Assembly: GCF_000420485.1 (NCBI RefSeq) | Contig: NZ_ATVA01000019.1 | Coordinates: 62,001 to 126,000, forward strand | DNA length: 64,000 nt | Direction: 5' to 3' | From: Paucidesulfovibrio longus DSM 6739 | Lineage (GTDB): Bacteria > Desulfobacterota > Desulfovibrionia > Desulfovibrionales > Desulfovibrionaceae | In this document: positions 42,564-51,155 of the stretch, piece by piece | Position numbering within the stretch: the stretch's first letter is position 1 | Layout of the letters: each line of letters starts with the position of its first letter | Program-made: the position numbers and the translations under genes | The notes under the pieces: model-generated | Databases searched by the model: none | What the model saw: the letters and a program-made list of their open reading frames with translations, nothing else | What the model was told of the DNA's origin: nothing

Positions 42564-43580
42564 ATGAACGCAACCGGAACACCTTTTTCCGTCGACGCTG
42601 GCGCCTTCCCTGTCCGGGTGACGCTGGAATTGACCAACATCTGCAACCTCAGTTGCACCTTCTGCCCGCGCAAGCTGATGGAACGCTCGCGCGGCTTCAT
42701 GGACGTCGCGTTGGCCAAACGGCTCATCGACGAGATGAGCGAACATGATTGCCATGCGCTCGTACCCTTTTTCCGGGGAGAGAGCCTGCTGCACCCGGAA
42801 TGGGAAGAAATCCTGCGCCACGCCCGCCAACGGCTCTCCGGAGAACTCCAGTTCACTTCCAACGCGGCGCTTTTGACGACGGAAGCGGCAGACAGACTTC
42901 TGGCGCTGGGCATCGACTTCATCTCCTTCTCGCTTGATACGCTTGAACCGGCGCTCTACAACGCCTCCAGAAAAGGTGGCGACCTGGAAAAAGCCATGCG
43001 CAACGTGCGGCATTTCATTGCCCGGCGTGATCAGCTCGACGCGCCGACCCTTGTCCAGATATCCTCCGTCCAGACGAAGGCCCACCGTCCCGGCATGGAC
43101 CGCTTCATCGACTACTGGACCGACCGGGCCGACCGCGTCCGGGTGTACACGGAGCACAGCTCGGACGGGAACCCCGGAAGCATCGGCGAAGAACTGCCGA
43201 ACTTCGAAGAGCGTAAGCCCTGCAGAAAGCCCTTCACCGACATCGCGGTCTATTGGAACGGCACCGTTGCTGTCTGCAACCACGACTGGACAAGGCTTGT
43301 GGACGGCTCTCCGCTTGGTGACGCTTCCAAATCAGACATCCACGACATCTGGACCTCGGCAGCCTACCAACGGCTTCGCGAAAAGCATCTCGACGGCAAC
43401 CTTGAAGACTGCCCCCCCTGCACGCATTGCGACCACTGGAAGATGTACTACATGGAGGAAGGATTCTTGGGGCGTACCTATCTGCGAAAGGCACGACGAA
43501 ACGCAGCCGATGCAAACCCGGGCTCTGTCGGTTCTGCGTATCCCCTTGCGGACGATGAGCCTTCGCCCTCGCATCCATGA
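42564..43580 (+). CDS. Radical SAM/SPASM-domain protein
   Basis: 338 residues. The N-terminal ELTNICNLSCTFCPRK gives the SAM-cluster cysteines (CX3CX2C). The C-terminal SPASM-like region has cysteines in RKPCRKPF, VAVCNHDW and CPPCTHCDHW for auxiliary clusters. It resembles radical SAM enzymes found in surface polysaccharide clusters; the substrate could be a sugar, a lipid carrier or a peptide. GAGG lies seven bases before the ATG. The next gene overlaps by ATGA, so the two are coupled. Confidence 0.92.
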   Translation: MNATGTPFSVDAGAFPVRVTLELTNICNLSCTFCPRKLMERSRGFMDVALAKRLIDEMSEHDCHALVPFFRGESLLHPEWEEILRHARQRLSGELQFTSNAALLTTEAADRLLALGIDFISFSLDTLEPALYNASRKGGDLEKAMRNVRHFIARRDQLDAPTLVQISSVQTKAHRPGMDRFIDYWTDRADRVRVYTEHSSDGNPGSIGEELPNFEERKPCRKPFTDIAVYWNGTVAVCNHDWTRLVDGSPLGDASKSDIHDIWTSAAYQRLREKHLDGNLEDCPPCTHCDHWKMYYMEEGFLGRTYLRKARRNAADANPGSVGSAYPLADDEPSPSHP

Positions 43581-44719
43581 ACCGCCGAAGAATCATTCTC
43601 TCTTTTCTTGGCGCCCTTCTCCTGGCCGCGGCTTTCGCCTTCGGGCTTGCCTCGGCGGCCTACAACACGCCGTTGTTTCGGGCCATCGTGGAAATCAAGC
43701 GGTCCATCCTGCCCGAAGATTTTGGCACGCGCTCCTGGGCCGAAGGGGCCAGTAACCCGCAACAAATCGTGCTTCCGTTGCTCTTCGACGAGCCTTTGCC
43801 TGCCGTGCCCTTGCTCCTGGCACCTGTTCGATCCATGGACGACCTTGCCGCCCGCATTGACGAAATGCGCCTCGTCACATCCGAGTCCTTCCTGGACGGT
43901 CCGTCGTTGCGGATTGAGGACGCGGAGGCTCTTGCCGACGATGTCCTTCGGTTGCGGTTCCGCTGCGACGGCCGCCCCCATGAGGCATATGCATACCATC
44001 TCCCCCCGACCGGCGGCGCAAGCCGAGGCGGCGTGCTGATCATTCCGGGAAGCGGCGACGACCAGGCCTGGGAAATCCGAAGAGGGAACGGGTACCACGG
44101 TGACGTGGCGAGCTATCTCCGACAGTGGTTCGACGTCTACGTGCTCATCAAGCCGAACCATGGTGCGCGGGCCATCCACGATGGGGTGAAGCGCTACTCA
44201 CGGTATGTTTTCGTGCCCGGCCTGCTGAACGACGGCTACCCATACAGCGCCACGCACATCACCGAAGCCATGGCCTTCCTTCAATTGATCCGGGCGCATC
44301 ATCCTTTGGTCGGTTGCGTCGGCCTCTCCCAAGGCGGGGAAGCGACATTGATCGCCACGCTGCTCTCCCACCCCGACTTTGCCGTGGTGGCCTCGGGATA
44401 CAGCACTCTTTTACGCCGGATGCCCCTCGACAACATCGGCCAGATCATCATCCCCGACCTCTGGAACAAGCTGCTCGCGCCGGAACGCGTCCGGGCCATT
44501 CTGCTCCAAGGGAAAACCCGTATGCTCTTCTCCTGGGGCAAGCAGGAAGGCTACCCCTACGGAAGCGAATGTCTGACGCATGCATCGCAGAATGCGCTGC
44601 GACTCGACGGGGATCCGCGCATCACCTTCACCTACCATGAAGGCGAACATGTTTTCCCGTTCTCAGAAATGACTCCGTTCCTCCAAGGCGTTATCGCCGC
44701 TCGGGACAAGGGGGAATAA
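43577..44719 (+). CDS. Membrane-anchored alpha/beta hydrolase
   Basis: 380 residues. An N-terminal hydrophobic anchor or signal (LSFLGALLLAAAFAFGLASA) is followed by an alpha/beta hydrolase domain with GGVLIIPGSGDD (oxyanion region), the nucleophile elbow GLSQGG and a late histidine in YHEGEHVF. It probably acts in the periplasm as an esterase or deacylase on the glycan. It overlaps the radical SAM gene by 4 nt and shares a base with the next start, in a tightly coupled set. Confidence 0.87.
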   Translation: MNRRRIILSFLGALLLAAAFAFGLASAAYNTPLFRAIVEIKRSILPEDFGTRSWAEGASNPQQIVLPLLFDEPLPAVPLLLAPVRSMDDLAARIDEMRLVTSESFLDGPSLRIEDAEALADDVLRLRFRCDGRPHEAYAYHLPPTGGASRGGVLIIPGSGDDQAWEIRRGNGYHGDVASYLRQWFDVYVLIKPNHGARAIHDGVKRYSRYVFVPGLLNDGYPYSATHITEAMAFLQLIRAHHPLVGCVGLSQGGEATLIATLLSHPDFAVVASGYSTLLRRMPLDNIGQIIIPDLWNKLLAPERVRAILLQGKTRMLFSWGKQEGYPYGSECLTHASQNALRLDGDPRITFTYHEGEHVFPFSEMTPFLQGVIAARDKGE

Positions 44720-45240
44720 TGCGAAACTTGAAGGCCTCGGATCGTCTCTTCTTTGTTGTTCAGGCCTGGCTGAAGTACCTCTCGTTCTCGTGGGCCGCCC
44801 GCTTGCGCGGTCGCCTCTACTCCCGGTTCTGCAAAGCCGCGGGGCGCAACCTGACCATCCACGATGGAGTGACGATCAAGCATCCGGGGGGAATTACCTT
44901 CGGCGACAACGTGACGTTGAATACCGGCTGCTTCCTTGGAGGCGGCGGCGGGTTGACCATCGGGAGCGACGTCATGATCGGGGCTGGCAGCAAGATCGTC
45001 ACATCAGCCCACACTCACGACAAAACGGACATTCCCATGCGCGAGCAGGGCCTGGAATGGAAGCCCGTGCATGTGGAGGACGACGTATGGTTCGGGTTCG
45101 ACGTTGTCGTCCTCCCCGGCGTACGCATAGGAAGGGGCTCCATCCTCGGAGCCGCAAGCGTGGTCACGCGGGATGTGCCCCCCTACAGCGTTGTCGCGGG
45201 CAACCCCGGCCGGGTTCTGCGGCAGCGTACGGAGCGATAG
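44719..45240 (+). CDS. Hexapeptide-repeat O-acetyltransferase (maltose acetyltransferase-like)
   Basis: 173 residues with left-handed beta-helix repeats (LTIHDGVTIKHPGGITFGDN, LTIGSDVMIGAG), the catalytic-type histidine in TSAHTHDK, and a C-terminal VVTRDVPPYSVVAGNPGRVL cap. It should O-acetylate a sugar using acetyl-CoA in the cytoplasm. The ATG shares its A with the preceding TAA. The gene before encodes a hydrolase and the gene after an amidotransferase, consistent with glycan decoration. Confidence 0.92.
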   Translation: MRNLKASDRLFFVVQAWLKYLSFSWAARLRGRLYSRFCKAAGRNLTIHDGVTIKHPGGITFGDNVTLNTGCFLGGGGGLTIGSDVMIGAGSKIVTSAHTHDKTDIPMREQGLEWKPVHVEDDVWFGFDVVVLPGVRIGRGSILGAASVVTRDVPPYSVVAGNPGRVLRQRTER

Positions 45241-45243
45241 ATT

Positions 45244-47130
45244 ATGTGCGGAATTTGCGGCGTCCTGAACTTCTCCGGTTCCCCGGTCCTCCGCGAACAG
45301 CTGGAGGCGATGAATGCGGTCCTGGCACATCGGGGACCGGATGGTGAGGGTGTCTTCACTGATGGTCCCCTGGGGCTGGCCCACCGCCGACTGGCGATTC
45401 TGGACCTGAGCAGCGCGGGACAACAGCCCATGCTGACCGAGGATGGACGTCTCGCGATCTCGTACAATGGCGAAGTCTACAATTTCCGCGAACTACGTCA
45501 TCAACTGGAAGGGCTCGGCCACGTTTTCCGCTCCGAATGCGACACCGAGGTGGTGCTGAACTCTTATGTCCAATGGGGGGCAAAGGCTGTTGAGCGCTTC
45601 AACGGCATGTTCGCTCTCGCCATTTACGACAGGAGGGAGCGGAAGCTCTTCCTCGCCCGTGACAGGTACGGCATCAAGCCGTTGTATTACGCATTTCAGA
45701 ACGGCACATTTTTCTTCGCGTCGGAACAAAAGGCGATTTTACACTATCCTGGATTTGCCCGTCGCGTGGACAGCGAAGCTGTGCTCGAATATTTCACCTT
45801 TCAAAACCTCTTTTCCGACAGAACCTTCCTCCAGGGAGTCCGACTCTTTCCAGCGGGCCACCACGCCACGCTCGATTGCGCACACCCAACAGACAAATTG
45901 CCTTTTCGGCAATATTGGGACTTCCACTTCCGGGAGCCCGAACACCCCCTCGACGAGAACGAATACGTTGAGGAAGCCGACAGGCTCTTCAGGCAGGCAG
46001 TTCGACGCCAGCTCGTGAGCGACGTGGAGGTGGGAGCTTTTCTCTCCGGAGGCATCGACTCCGGCTCCATCGTGGCCGAGGCTTCCAAGCATACACGGGA
46101 CTTCAAGACCTTTACCTGCGGCTTTGATCTCCACTCCGCGTCGGGACTGGAACTGGCTTTTGACGAAAGGGAGCGGGCCGAGCAGCTCTCCTACCTCTTC
46201 AAAACCCGGCACTATGAGATGGTGCTCAAGGCGGGGGACATGGAAGCCTGCCTGCCGCAATTGGTTCGGCATCTCGAAGAGCCTCGGGTGGGCCAAAGCT
46301 ACCCGAACTATTACGCCGCCCACCTTGCCAGCAAATTCTGTACGGTGGTCCTGGCCGGCACGGGCGGGGATGAGCTTTTTGCCGGGTATCCATGGCGATA
46401 TCCACGAAACGCGGCAACACAGACTTTCGACGAATACGTCGACAGCTACTACCTGTTCTGGCAGCGGTTGATCCCCAATTCGCTCATCAAGAAAGTTTTT
46501 CGACCGGTCTGGGGCTCCGTTGAACATGTCTGGACACGAGATATCTTCCGCGACGTTTTCCCGAAGCATCTCGCCCCGCCACAAAGCCCGCAGGACTTCA
46601 TCAACCATTCGCTCTACTTCGAATGCAAGACCTTCCTGCACGGCCTGCTCGTGGTCGAGGACAAGCTGACCATGGCGCACGGCCTTGAGGCTCGTGTCCC
46701 CTTCCTGGATAACGACCTTGTGGACTTCGCCATGCAGGTTCCTGTGGCCTGCAAGCTCAAGCACATCAACAGCGTTCAACGCATCGACGAGAACGAGCCG
46801 GGCAGTTCCATGCGCAAGAACACGTTTGGCAAGCAGGACGGCAAGATCATCCTGCGCAAATGTCTTCAGCGGCATGTGCCGGACGATATGCTCAAGGCTG
46901 CGAAACAGGGCTTTTCCGGCCCCGATGCGACATGGTTCAAGGGAGAGAGTATTGACTTTGTTCGCAACGTCATCTTCAATGACCACTCCCGCTTGTTTGA
47001 GTATCTTGACCGTCAGGCTGTACGCGACCTTGTCCGAGAGCACCTGGACGGAAAACAGAATCGACGCCTGCTGATCTGGTCGCTCCTCAACTTCGAGCAA
47101 TGGCTGAACGAATTCATGGAGGCTGCATGA
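45244..47130 (+). CDS. Asparagine synthetase B-type glutamine amidotransferase (first copy)
   Basis: 628 residues. Class II glutaminase domain with nucleophile Cys2 (MCGICGVL), AHRGPDGEG and SYNGEVYNF; C-terminal synthetase domain with the ATP pyrophosphatase loop FLSGGIDSG and the later GTGGDELFAGY. It moves glutamine nitrogen to an activated carboxylate. In glycan clusters these proteins often amidate uronic-acid sugars rather than make asparagine. It starts three nt after the acetyltransferase stop and overlaps the epimerase start by ATGA. A second, clearly different copy lies at 61837. Confidence 0.92.
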   Translation: MCGICGVLNFSGSPVLREQLEAMNAVLAHRGPDGEGVFTDGPLGLAHRRLAILDLSSAGQQPMLTEDGRLAISYNGEVYNFRELRHQLEGLGHVFRSECDTEVVLNSYVQWGAKAVERFNGMFALAIYDRRERKLFLARDRYGIKPLYYAFQNGTFFFASEQKAILHYPGFARRVDSEAVLEYFTFQNLFSDRTFLQGVRLFPAGHHATLDCAHPTDKLPFRQYWDFHFREPEHPLDENEYVEEADRLFRQAVRRQLVSDVEVGAFLSGGIDSGSIVAEASKHTRDFKTFTCGFDLHSASGLELAFDERERAEQLSYLFKTRHYEMVLKAGDMEACLPQLVRHLEEPRVGQSYPNYYAAHLASKFCTVVLAGTGGDELFAGYPWRYPRNAATQTFDEYVDSYYLFWQRLIPNSLIKKVFRPVWGSVEHVWTRDIFRDVFPKHLAPPQSPQDFINHSLYFECKTFLHGLLVVEDKLTMAHGLEARVPFLDNDLVDFAMQVPVACKLKHINSVQRIDENEPGSSMRKNTFGKQDGKIILRKCLQRHVPDDMLKAAKQGFSGPDATWFKGESIDFVRNVIFNDHSRLFEYLDRQAVRDLVREHLDGKQNRRLLIWSLLNFEQWLNEFMEAA

Positions 47131-47987
47131 AGGCTCTCGTCACTGGCGCGAACGGCTATGTCGGACGGCACTTGACGGCCCTGCTGGCCGAACTTGGACA
47201 CGAAGTCCACGCTGTGGTGCGTTCGCACCCCGAACGCCTTCCCTCCGGAGTCGTGCCCGTGGTCGCCGACCTCTCCCAAACAGGTTGGACCGATGCTCTC
47301 CCCGACAAAGCAGAGGCGGTGATCCACCTCGCGCAGTCCATGCAATATCGAGAATTTCCCGCCGGTGCCGAGGACATGTTCGCCATCAACGTCCGCTCCA
47401 CCTTCGAACTGCTGGAATGGGCTCGCATCCGGAAGGCGGATGACTTTATTTTCGCTGGAACCGGCAGCGTCTACCCGTTGCGCCCCGAACCGCAGGGAGA
47501 GTCCACGCCATGCGAGCCGCCCAACTTTTATGCGGTCAGCAAGTTCAGCGCGGAAAAAATGGTGCTGCAGTACAGTCCTTCTTTCCGTCCTCGAGTCTTC
47601 CGCATCTTCTCGGTTTACGGTCCGGGCCAGGAAAACATGTTGCTCCCCCGCCTTGCCCGAAGCGTAAAATTGGGGAACCCCATCACCCTGGCGGGCGGAG
47701 TGGGGCTTCGGCTTTCGCCCATTCATGTCCATGACGTCTGCCGGATTCTTGCTGAAACACCCGGACGAGACGACCTGCCCGGAATTCTCAATCTCGCCGG
47801 GCCGGAATGCCTGAGCATTCGGGAACTGAGCTTGGAATTGGGCCGCTGCCTCGAAACAGAACCGGTCTTCGAGGAAACGCAGGACACTCCTTCCGCCATC
47901 TGCGGAGACGTTTCCACTCTGCTGCGGCACTTTCCGGATTTGCACCTGCGCCGTTTCGCCGACTATGCCCACGAGGTGCGCCCATGA
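47127..47987 (+). CDS. NAD-dependent nucleotide-sugar epimerase/dehydratase (SDR)
   Basis: 286 residues of the extended SDR family: GANGYVGRH (NAD-binding GXXGXXG), the catalytic Tyr-Lys pair in YAVSKFSAEK, and FRIFSVYGPGQ. It would alter the configuration of, or dehydrate, a sugar nucleotide. The substrate cannot be told. The ATG at 47127 overlaps the upstream stop and has ATGGAGG before it; it also overlaps the next gene by 4 nt. Confidence 0.92.
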   Translation: MKALVTGANGYVGRHLTALLAELGHEVHAVVRSHPERLPSGVVPVVADLSQTGWTDALPDKAEAVIHLAQSMQYREFPAGAEDMFAINVRSTFELLEWARIRKADDFIFAGTGSVYPLRPEPQGESTPCEPPNFYAVSKFSAEKMVLQYSPSFRPRVFRIFSVYGPGQENMLLPRLARSVKLGNPITLAGGVGLRLSPIHVHDVCRILAETPGRDDLPGILNLAGPECLSIRELSLELGRCLETEPVFEETQDTPSAICGDVSTLLRHFPDLHLRRFADYAHEVRP

Positions 47988-48763
47988 CCCGGACGGCCTC
48001 GATGCGACCCGCCGACTTCACAACGCAAGAATTCCACCGACTGCTGCGGCTGGCCGGGGAACGCTATGCCTTCCATACTTTCACGGACTGTCCGAGGGAC
48101 GGAGAATTTCTCATCTGGCGACACGACATCGACCTTTCCCCGCAGCGCGCGCTCCGACTCGCACGGATTGAGCGGGAGGAAAGCGTCCGGGCGATCTATT
48201 TCATCAATCCCCACAGCGAATTCTACAACCTGCTCGATCAGCACTGCACCGCCGCCGTTAGGGAAATCGCCTCTCTCGGCCACGAACTGGGAGTCCACTT
48301 CGATTCCTGCTACTTCGGCGACCCCCGCGAGGACTTTGAGGAGGTGCTCGCCCGCGAGAAGCGGATGCTTGAGGATATCTTCCGCGTGGAGATGGGCAGT
48401 TTCTCGTTCCACTATACCACCCCGTTTTCGCAGACCTTCACCGGGGAAAGCTACGCGGGGATGGTCAACGCGGCCTCGGACTATTTTCGCAACGAGGTGA
48501 CGTATTGCTCCGATTCCAACGGACTCTGGCGCTACGATCGCCTGGAGGACGTGCTGCTCAAGGGCGGACACGAACGGCTCCAGGTGCTTACGCACCCAGG
48601 GCTCTGGCAGGATGAGCCCATGCCGCCGGCTGATCGCTACCGCCGGTGCGTTTACGGCCGCGCGGACGCCACATGGAAATGGATCAACGACTTCCTGCAG
48701 TCCTGCGGAAGAGAATTTGGCGTTCAGGGATGCAGTGAAACCAATAAAAGTAAATCAATGTGA
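47984..48763 (+). CDS. Polysaccharide-deacetylase-like (NodB superfamily) protein
   Basis: 259 residues. FLIWRHDIDLSPQRAL carries the metal-binding Asp pair, HELGVHFDSCYF the histidine motif, and VLTHPGLWQ a late strand with His, matching a deacetylase subfamily common in lipopolysaccharide clusters. It could remove acetyl groups from a sugar. Coupled to the epimerase by ATGA. A frame from far upstream (47807) overlaps the epimerase and is rejected. It is the last gene before the base composition changes to AT-rich. Confidence 0.85.
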   Translation: MTRTASMRPADFTTQEFHRLLRLAGERYAFHTFTDCPRDGEFLIWRHDIDLSPQRALRLARIEREESVRAIYFINPHSEFYNLLDQHCTAAVREIASLGHELGVHFDSCYFGDPREDFEEVLAREKRMLEDIFRVEMGSFSFHYTTPFSQTFTGESYAGMVNAASDYFRNEVTYCSDSNGLWRYDRLEDVLLKGGHERLQVLTHPGLWQDEPMPPADRYRRCVYGRADATWKWINDFLQSCGREFGVQGCSETNKSKSM

Positions 48764-48764
48764 T

Positions 48765-49760
48765 ATGATGAAAATACAACAATCCATCATGGAAGAAAAC
48801 GAGCGAAGGGTTCAATTCAAAAACAACATTGAACACATTGAATTTCTTGAAAAACTAAACGATGCTGTCTCCGGACTTAACGAACGTCTCAAAAACAGTG
48901 AAAATATGGAATCCAGTAAGCATGTCTGCCTCATGGTCTTTGGACTTTACAGAAGCGGGACATCACTGACGTACCAACTTCTTGCAAATTGTCTGAACGT
49001 CATTTTTCCCAACAACATTTCCGCAAGATTCTGGAAGAATCCCAATGTAGGTTTTAAACTGGCCAGCATCATAACGAGTGAAAAATACGTTACAGAATAC
49101 ACGCCATGCTTCGGCAAGTTCCCAAACGCGGAAGGAGTTCATGAATATAGCTATTTTTGGAGCGACATTTTGCATATGGGAGACCATGAGAACCAATTTA
49201 CAGAACGACCGTTTAGCCCAGATCAATCAAAAAAGTTAAGAGAAACATTATTTTCCCTGATGAATGCTCACGACAAGCCACTTCTGTTCAAGAATATCCT
49301 GGGAGTCCCTCATATGGATCAGATAGACGCGACCCTCGACAAGACACTCTGGATATATGTACAGCGCGACTTCACGGACACTGCGATTTCCCAATACAAT
49401 TCCAGAATCGAATATTACGGCACACCTGACTCCTGGTGGGGACTGTATCCGCCTAACTTTGAGGAGATTCGCCACCTATCTCCCGAGGAACAAATAGCCC
49501 ACTCAATGAAACGTATTTCGGAGATTTATGGGAAAAAGATTGAGGGAAAGGACAATGTCATTGTTTTGCGATACAAGGATGTCTGCAATAACCCTACAAT
49601 GACCATCGAGCAAGTCAGAATGGCATTGAAACGGCTGTACGACTATAGCATTGATGTTAGAAATGGGATACCGGAAAGATTCACAGCCAAGGAGTACGCT
49701 CTGGACACGGACATAAACCAACGCATAGCAAAGGCCGTCAAGGCTATCTGTCACAAATGA
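48765..49760 (+). CDS. PAPS-dependent sulfotransferase-like protein
   Basis: 331 residues. VFGLYRSGTSLTY (about 58-70) is the 5'-phosphosulfate-binding loop, and WIYVQRDFTDTAISQYN the 3'-phosphate-binding segment of sulfotransferases. The N-terminal 50 residues are a charged helix. It would sulfate a glycan, drawing on PAPS. The start region has two ATGs (48765, 48768) without a clear ribosome site; the frame begins two bases after the previous stop. Codons are much richer in A and T than those of the preceding genes, which suggests horizontal transfer. Confidence 0.82.
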   Translation: MMKIQQSIMEENERRVQFKNNIEHIEFLEKLNDAVSGLNERLKNSENMESSKHVCLMVFGLYRSGTSLTYQLLANCLNVIFPNNISARFWKNPNVGFKLASIITSEKYVTEYTPCFGKFPNAEGVHEYSYFWSDILHMGDHENQFTERPFSPDQSKKLRETLFSLMNAHDKPLLFKNILGVPHMDQIDATLDKTLWIYVQRDFTDTAISQYNSRIEYYGTPDSWWGLYPPNFEEIRHLSPEEQIAHSMKRISEIYGKKIEGKDNVIVLRYKDVCNNPTMTIEQVRMALKRLYDYSIDVRNGIPERFTAKEYALDTDINQRIAKAVKAICHK

Positions 49761-50446
49761 CAATCTACGCAGCCCATCAGCCAAACTTTTTGCCGTGGTT
49801 CGGCTATTTTTACAAAATCACACATTGCGATGTGTTTGTGTTTTTGGATGACGTCCAATTTTCATCAGGATCCTACATTAACAGAGTTAAAATGCTTTTC
49901 GGAAAACAACCAAAGTGGGCGACGGCCAGCATACGCAAACGCCAATCCCACACGACACAGCTAAACCAAATGTTCTACTCGAATTCTGACTGGGAGCAAT
50001 TGCTGCTCCGCAGGTTTGAACACAATTACAGAAACTGCGCTCATGGTCGTGTCGCGACATCTATCTTGGAGAGCATCATGTTGCACAAGGAACGCAATGT
50101 TTCCAAATTTAATACGTATGCCATCCATATCATTTGTAAAGAACTCGGTATCGACATGCCCGAGTTTGTGCTTTCGTCCAGCCTCAGCGTTCAATCGCAG
50201 AGCACTCAACGGCTTTGCGATATCGGGAAAGCGATAGGAGGAAACTCATATCTTAGTGGAAACGGAGCTTCCGCTTATCAGGAGAATGCTCTTTTTGCCG
50301 CCCACAACATCCAGGTTTGCTATTCTCAAATGCAACACCCGACGTACCCTCAAATTGCCGATGGAGAATTCTATCCGGGCATGTCAATTCTGGACACTAT
50401 CGCCAATATAGGCTTGGAAACAACAAAAAAACTCCTCATGGGCTAA
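49757..50446 (+). CDS. WbqC-family protein
   Basis: 229 residues. IYAAHQPNFLPWFGYFYKI at the N-terminus, then VFLDDVQFSSGSYINR and a C-terminal YPQIADGEFYPGMSILD, is the plan of the WbqC family, found in O-antigen and capsule clusters. The biochemical role is unsettled; an acyl- or aminosugar-modifying role has been suggested. Overlaps the sulfotransferase by ATGA and shares its AT-rich composition. Confidence 0.9.
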   Translation: MTIYAAHQPNFLPWFGYFYKITHCDVFVFLDDVQFSSGSYINRVKMLFGKQPKWATASIRKRQSHTTQLNQMFYSNSDWEQLLLRRFEHNYRNCAHGRVATSILESIMLHKERNVSKFNTYAIHIICKELGIDMPEFVLSSSLSVQSQSTQRLCDIGKAIGGNSYLSGNGASAYQENALFAAHNIQVCYSQMQHPTYPQIADGEFYPGMSILDTIANIGLETTKKLLMG

Positions 50447-50450
50447 CTCG

Positions 50451-50888
50451 ATGGAAAAGCTGCTTCAGTATATCAACAACGTACGCCCCCTTACGTCTCT
50501 CAAGGCGCTGGACACATTTTCTCGAGCCGGAGAGTGGGCTACCTATCGCTTCGCTTCCATGGTCAAGACGCTGGAATGCTGGGAATATGATTCTCAACAC
50601 ATCGAGCGACTCAAGCGCAACTTCCCGAACGCGATAGTACGGCAGGTTGATTCTATTCAACAGATGCAGCAGCACTCTCAGAGGTACGATTTTGTTTTCA
50701 TTGACAACCCTCAAGGGCTTTACTGCGACAACAAGTATTGTGAGCACTTCGAGATTTTAGGTCATATTCACAGGGTTGTCACTGATCACTGTTTTGTGAT
50801 TTTCAACTGCAACAACAAACCATATGTCAACCCTGAAAAACCTATTGAATATTACAACAAATGGATAGAACGACGCAACATATTTTAG
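50451..50888 (+). CDS. Class I methyltransferase-like protein, prematurely stopped
   Basis: 145 residues up to a TAG at 50886-50888. KALDTFSRAGEWATYRF resembles SAM-binding motif I, and RYDFVFIDNPQG the motif IV strand. Methyltransferases of this kind are normally longer. The same frame continues without another stop for 57 codons after the TAG, encoding a plausible C-terminus, so the gene is best read as interrupted by a nonsense codon. It follows wbqC after four nt in the AT-rich segment. Confidence 0.7.
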   Translation: MEKLLQYINNVRPLTSLKALDTFSRAGEWATYRFASMVKTLECWEYDSQHIERLKRNFPNAIVRQVDSIQQMQQHSQRYDFVFIDNPQGLYCDNKYCEHFEILGHIHRVVTDHCFVIFNCNNKPYVNPEKPIEYYNKWIERRNIF

Positions 50889-51062
50889 CATACCGATTCG
50901 AGATCTATTAATATAGATTTTTTTGACATATTTTATTCGATTTTTTTTAAGGTTCAAAGACTGCACACTCTTTCACATCTCTATATATGTGAACCGTCTC
51001 ACATAAAGGGAACAGATTCTTTCATTTCGCGACACCTCTTTGAGCTTAAAAAGGCTGACTAA
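50889..51062 (+). pseudogene. Orphaned C-terminal part of the methyltransferase (same frame after the TAG)
   Basis: From 50889 the frame of the preceding gene reads on for 57 codons to a TAA at 51060-51062. The product has normal composition, with an aromatic-rich helix (SINIDFFDIFYSIFFK) and a closing FISRHLFELKKAD typical of a methyltransferase final strand. No ribosome site or start codon precedes it. Remaining bases to 51155 show no gene. Confidence 0.6.
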
Positions 51063-51155
51063 GGTCTCGGCTTACGCTTTCACTACCGAGCAGGTCAGAT
51101 AATTATATCAACAAGAGTGCGGGTTAGATCCACCGCAGCAGGCTTAACGCAAAAT

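Noticed and set aside
50903-50924. ATCTAT-TAAT-ATAGAT followed by T-run, like a weak terminator
   Set aside because: All A/T apart from one pair, and it lies within the readable C-terminal extension of the methyltransferase frame, so chance in AT-rich coding sequence is likelier.
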